Assembly (NCBI RefSeq): GCF_022174665.1
Contig: NZ_CP076562.1
Coordinates: 1,122,501 to 1,186,500, forward strand
From: Eubacterium sp. MSJ-33
Lineage (GTDB): Bacteria > Bacillota > Clostridia > Lachnospirales > Lachnospiraceae
Length of the DNA stretch: 64,000 nt
Direction of reading: 5' to 3'
Position 1 is the first letter of the stretch, and the number at the start of each line of letters is the position of its first letter. Shown here in pieces: positions 60,559-64,000 of this stretch. The notes below the pieces were generated by a model. The model searched no databases. It saw only the letters and a list, made by a program, of their open reading frames with translations, and was not told the DNA's origin. A program made the translations under genes and the position numbers.

Positions 60559-61273
60559 AACTTCCTAATTCCACCGTATTATCCGCCATTTTTAATTCAG
60601 ACGCTGCCACTTGTGCATCCTCCATCTGCGTTTTATACATATATTTCGTTGTTGACACCGCCAGATTACTCACGAGCGCACAGACAATCGCCCAGAAGAT
60701 TGCAAATACAATAATATTCTCAAGATTCAGGCGCTCTTTGCGCGTTTTGTCACATTCCACATCATCCCGGTACTTCTCTGTATTTCTCTGCCGCCACATA
60801 ATTATCGCAAGAATAAGCCAGACGCTATCCAGAACCAGACACACAGTGAACAGAAATGTACAGATATCCTTCATAAAATGCCATTTGATCAGATACATCA
60901 CATCCACCACCAGAAACAGGACAAAGCATGCGAAATACATCCACATCCCAATCCGGCTGTGCTTTGCAAAAAGCGAGCTTCCTGCCTCGCGCGTCTTCGG
61001 AAGATTGTTCAGATTATTCCCATATATTTTTTTATTATCCGGGATTTCGTAGCCGTAGGCCCGCAGACGGGAAAAATACAGCTTTGCAGCGAGAACCACA
61101 ACATAACACGGAAGTCCTACAAGCACGCCTGTATAAACTGTCATGATATAAAACACCTCTGTACCGGGGATTTCGAGAAATGAAAAAACCAGACCGATAA
61201 GCAAAAACACTGTAAATATAAGTGCACAATATTTCGCAGTTTTTGCAGTTATATTGTCGAATTTTATTTTCAT
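60548..61273 (-). CDS. Polytopic membrane protein of unknown function
   Basis: 241 aa with about five hydrophobic helices (near 13-35, 38-62, 105-125, 132-157 and 188-210) and charged loops. Family not recognised. Coupled by overlap to the helical-repeat gene downstream. Possibly a two-protein module. Confidence 0.7.
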   Translation of the reverse strand: MKIKFDNITAKTAKYCALIFTVFLLIGLVFSFLEIPGTEVFYIMTVYTGVLVGLPCYVVVLAAKLYFSRLRAYGYEIPDNKKIYGNNLNNLPKTREAGSSLFAKHSRIGMWMYFACFVLFLVVDVMYLIKWHFMKDICTFLFTVCLVLDSVWLILAIIMWRQRNTEKYRDDVECDKTRKERLNLENIIVFAIFWAIVCALVSNLAVSTTKYMYKTQMEDAQVAASELKMADNTVELGSYES

Positions 61274-61433
61274 AGATCCGCACCTCTCTTCCTTGACACG
61301 ATTATACTCTAATTATAATAAACAATTTCCCGCATGCCAAGACCTTTATAGTGACTTCTCGCCAACCGGCTCGTTGAATATTGTCCATCATAAAAACTTA
61401 CACAGGCGCAATTTCTGCACGACGACTTATCAC

Positions 61434-61467
61434 GAAAAAACGGGCAATGAATCTGCTTCATTGCCCG
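61434..61467 (-). terminator. Terminator of eno
   Basis: CGGGCAATGAA pairs perfectly with TTCATTGCCCG around a 5-nt loop, followed by six T on the minus strand, 30 bp after the eno stop. Confidence 0.95.
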
Positions 61468-61496
61468 CCTTGTCTCTCATTTATTATATTTCATTA

Positions 61497-62825
<1,329 letters not shown>

Positions 62826-62903
62826 TCAACAAATACATCCCCGCATACGCCATATAGATTCACTCATTTCCCTATAATAATGGGCGGATGCATATTCTTA
62901 AAT

Positions 62904-63461
62904 TTATGCACGGACCGTCATATCGTATATGTTCCTGCCATCTTCGTATACCCGTGTATACACATCCCTGCACTTTTTCAGCTTGCAGAAAAATGATATG
63001 GCCGCAGGAACATCATGATACACCTTCCATTCCCCGCAATAGGCACAGCCTTCCCCTTTCTTCTCGATGAAATCTCTTACATCTTCAATCGGATATCCGA
63101 GAAATACACCGATTTCATGTGGGAAACAGGGTTCCGTATTGATTCGCTCCTTCAATTTCTCTATGTAAGAAGCAAGATTTCCAGAATCTTTATAACCATA
63201 GTTTTGCAGAAATGTGTGCACTTCCGGATCCACGATTCGTTCTTCCAGTTTCGATTTGCGATACACATAAAGCAAGTAGAAATCCTTTACATTTTTCATC
63301 AATCTTATATAGATTCCCTTTTGATTGAGACGCTTGTTCATCCTATGAATCGATTCTATGCATTCCCGTAGATTCTTAAATCGGAAATTATATAAATTTG
63401 CTGTTTTAATCCCTGCTAAGGTCGGAGCCGCATTCCGGATTAGGCTTTCTTCAAATCCCAT
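62904..63461 (-). CDS. DUF3793 family protein
   Basis: 185 aa with the start at MGFEESLIRNAAPTLAGIK, preceded by AAGGA; the longer frame to 63542 overlaps the flavodoxin gene and is unlikely. Basic, with a conserved C-terminal Cys pair region (GEGCAYCGEWKVY ... FFCKLKKC) that might bind metal. Typical of Clostridia and often next to a flavodoxin, as here (13-bp gap). Function unknown. Confidence 0.85.
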   Translation of the reverse strand: MGFEESLIRNAAPTLAGIKTANLYNFRFKNLRECIESIHRMNKRLNQKGIYIRLMKNVKDFYLLYVYRKSKLEERIVDPEVHTFLQNYGYKDSGNLASYIEKLKERINTEPCFPHEIGVFLGYPIEDVRDFIEKKGEGCAYCGEWKVYHDVPAAISFFCKLKKCRDVYTRVYEDGRNIYDMTVRA

Positions 63462-63474
63462 ATATATCAGATCC

Positions 63475-63906
63475 TTAAATTGCTGCAAGTTTCTTTCCGA
63501 GTTCGTTGCATGCCGCAACCGCTTCCTCATCCGGTGCCTCATGTGCGATCAGACCTTCTCCGTCGATCACGCTTGCGCCGGCTGCTGTCATACGGTCAAC
63601 CCAGTCACGCATCCACTCGCCATCGCCCCAGCCATAAGAACCGAACAACGCGATCTGCTTTCCGGCTGCGATGCTTTCCACTTCTGCAACAAAAGGTTCC
63701 ATCTCTGTCTCTTCCAATACCTCTGCTCCCATTGCCGGACATCCCATTGCGAATCCCGGAAGATCCTTCAATTCGTTGATGTCTGCCTCAGAAGGAGAAA
63801 GGAACACAGGCTCTTTCCCGGCTGCCGTTACGCCATCACCAATTGCAGATGCCATCGCACCTGTATTTCCACCCTGTGTCCAAAAAACAATATAAACCTT
63901 ATCCAT
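63475..63906 (-). CDS. Flavodoxin
   Basis: 143 aa. The FMN phosphate loop WTQGGNTGAMASAI near residue 10 and the flavin-contacting GSYGWGDGEWM near 90 are classic. A small electron carrier replacing ferredoxin in anaerobes. Paired with the DUF3793 gene on the same strand, so the latter may be its redox partner or maturation factor. Confidence 0.94.
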   Translation of the reverse strand: MDKVYIVFWTQGGNTGAMASAIGDGVTAAGKEPVFLSPSEADINELKDLPGFAMGCPAMGAEVLEETEMEPFVAEVESIAAGKQIALFGSYGWGDGEWMRDWVDRMTAAGASVIDGEGLIAHEAPDEEAVAACNELGKKLAAI

Positions 63907-63990
63907 AAAACACCTCCAAAATTTTTATTGCCCCTTCGAAACATGGCAGGTAGCCAGCCTTCCATTTTGTAACATTTCAAAGGAGCCACA

Positions 63991-64000
63991 ATGATTTACA
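63991..64000 (+). CDS. Possible gene start at the right edge
   Basis: An ATG at 63991 is preceded by AAAGGAG (63979-63985) at good spacing and would start a plus-strand gene divergent from flavodoxin. Only three codons (MIY) are inside the window, so the call rests on the ribosome site alone. Confidence 0.35.

Overview
The window reads as chromosome from a low-to-mid G+C Gram-positive anaerobe of the Clostridia, most likely a gut Lachnospiraceae. The reasons are OmpR-type two-component systems with accessory membrane proteins, lysine synthesis through DapL, a DUF3793-flavodoxin pair, a MurT/GatD pair, LytTR and GHKL regulators, and typical AGGAGG ribosome binding sites. Nearly everything is on the minus strand. 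The one long plus-strand gene is metY. The taxonomic call is inference. No tRNA, rRNA, CRISPR array, prophage or intact insertion sequence was seen.

Layout, left to right. 1-3.7 kb: a truncated membrane-anchored protein and a two-component operon (response regulator, kinase, anchored accessory protein) with 11-bp phased direct repeats at its promoter. 3.7-6.8 kb: Nudix hydrolase, ROK kinase and an ArsB/NhaD-type transporter. 6.97-14.6 kb: a fatty-acid/polyketide-like cluster with FabZ, FabG, a ketosynthase fused to a chain-length-factor-like ketosynthase, ACP, a PlsC acyltransferase, a flavoprotein, a glycerol-1-phosphate-dehydrogenase-like enzyme and TetR. A 287-bp imperfect palindrome lies inside it. 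14.7-19.4 kb: a leucine-rich-repeat protein, a GHKL/LytTR signalling pair and two tandem membrane proteins with degenerate kinase domains. 19.4-21.8 kb: dapL and dapF. 21.9-34.3 kb: a nine-gene operon for a MacAB-like export system with two lipoprotein adaptors, two ATPases, one large FtsX-type permease, its own two-component system and two secreted accessory proteins. The promoter boxes at both ends of this operon match. 34.3-35.4 kb: rpsF-ssb-rpsR. 35.8-37.0 kb: metY.

37-48 kb: an unknown protein, a repeat-rich membrane protein, RsuA, a FliD-like protein, a lipoprotein, a flippase, an EctB-type diaminobutyrate aminotransferase and a MurT/GatD pair whose GatD lacks both glutaminase catalytic residues. 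48.0-48.6 kb is non-coding and holds an array of alternating TTGGAGTA/TACTCCAA units. 48.6-53.7 kb: trxB, hemL, hemB and a CobA-HemD fusion (tetrapyrrole synthesis). 53.9-61.3 kb is accessory: a chimeric pseudogene, small unknown proteins, an HTH-Fic protein with an inverted-repeat operator, a Fic remnant joined in frame to an SMI1/KNR4-like gene, a metallo-beta-lactamase-fold enzyme, an AraC regulator and a GNAT acetyltransferase. It looks like a decayed toxin/immunity neighbourhood. 61.4-64 kb: eno, DUF3793 protein and flavodoxin.

The strongest leads are: (i) the ketosynthase/chain-length-factor fusion cluster, which has no recognisable enoyl reductase and sits beside a G1P-dehydrogenase-like gene; (ii) the catalytically dead GatD next to intact MurT and an orphan EctB; and (iii) several non-coding repeat families whose stems are kept by compensatory changes or whose arms are specific to each copy.
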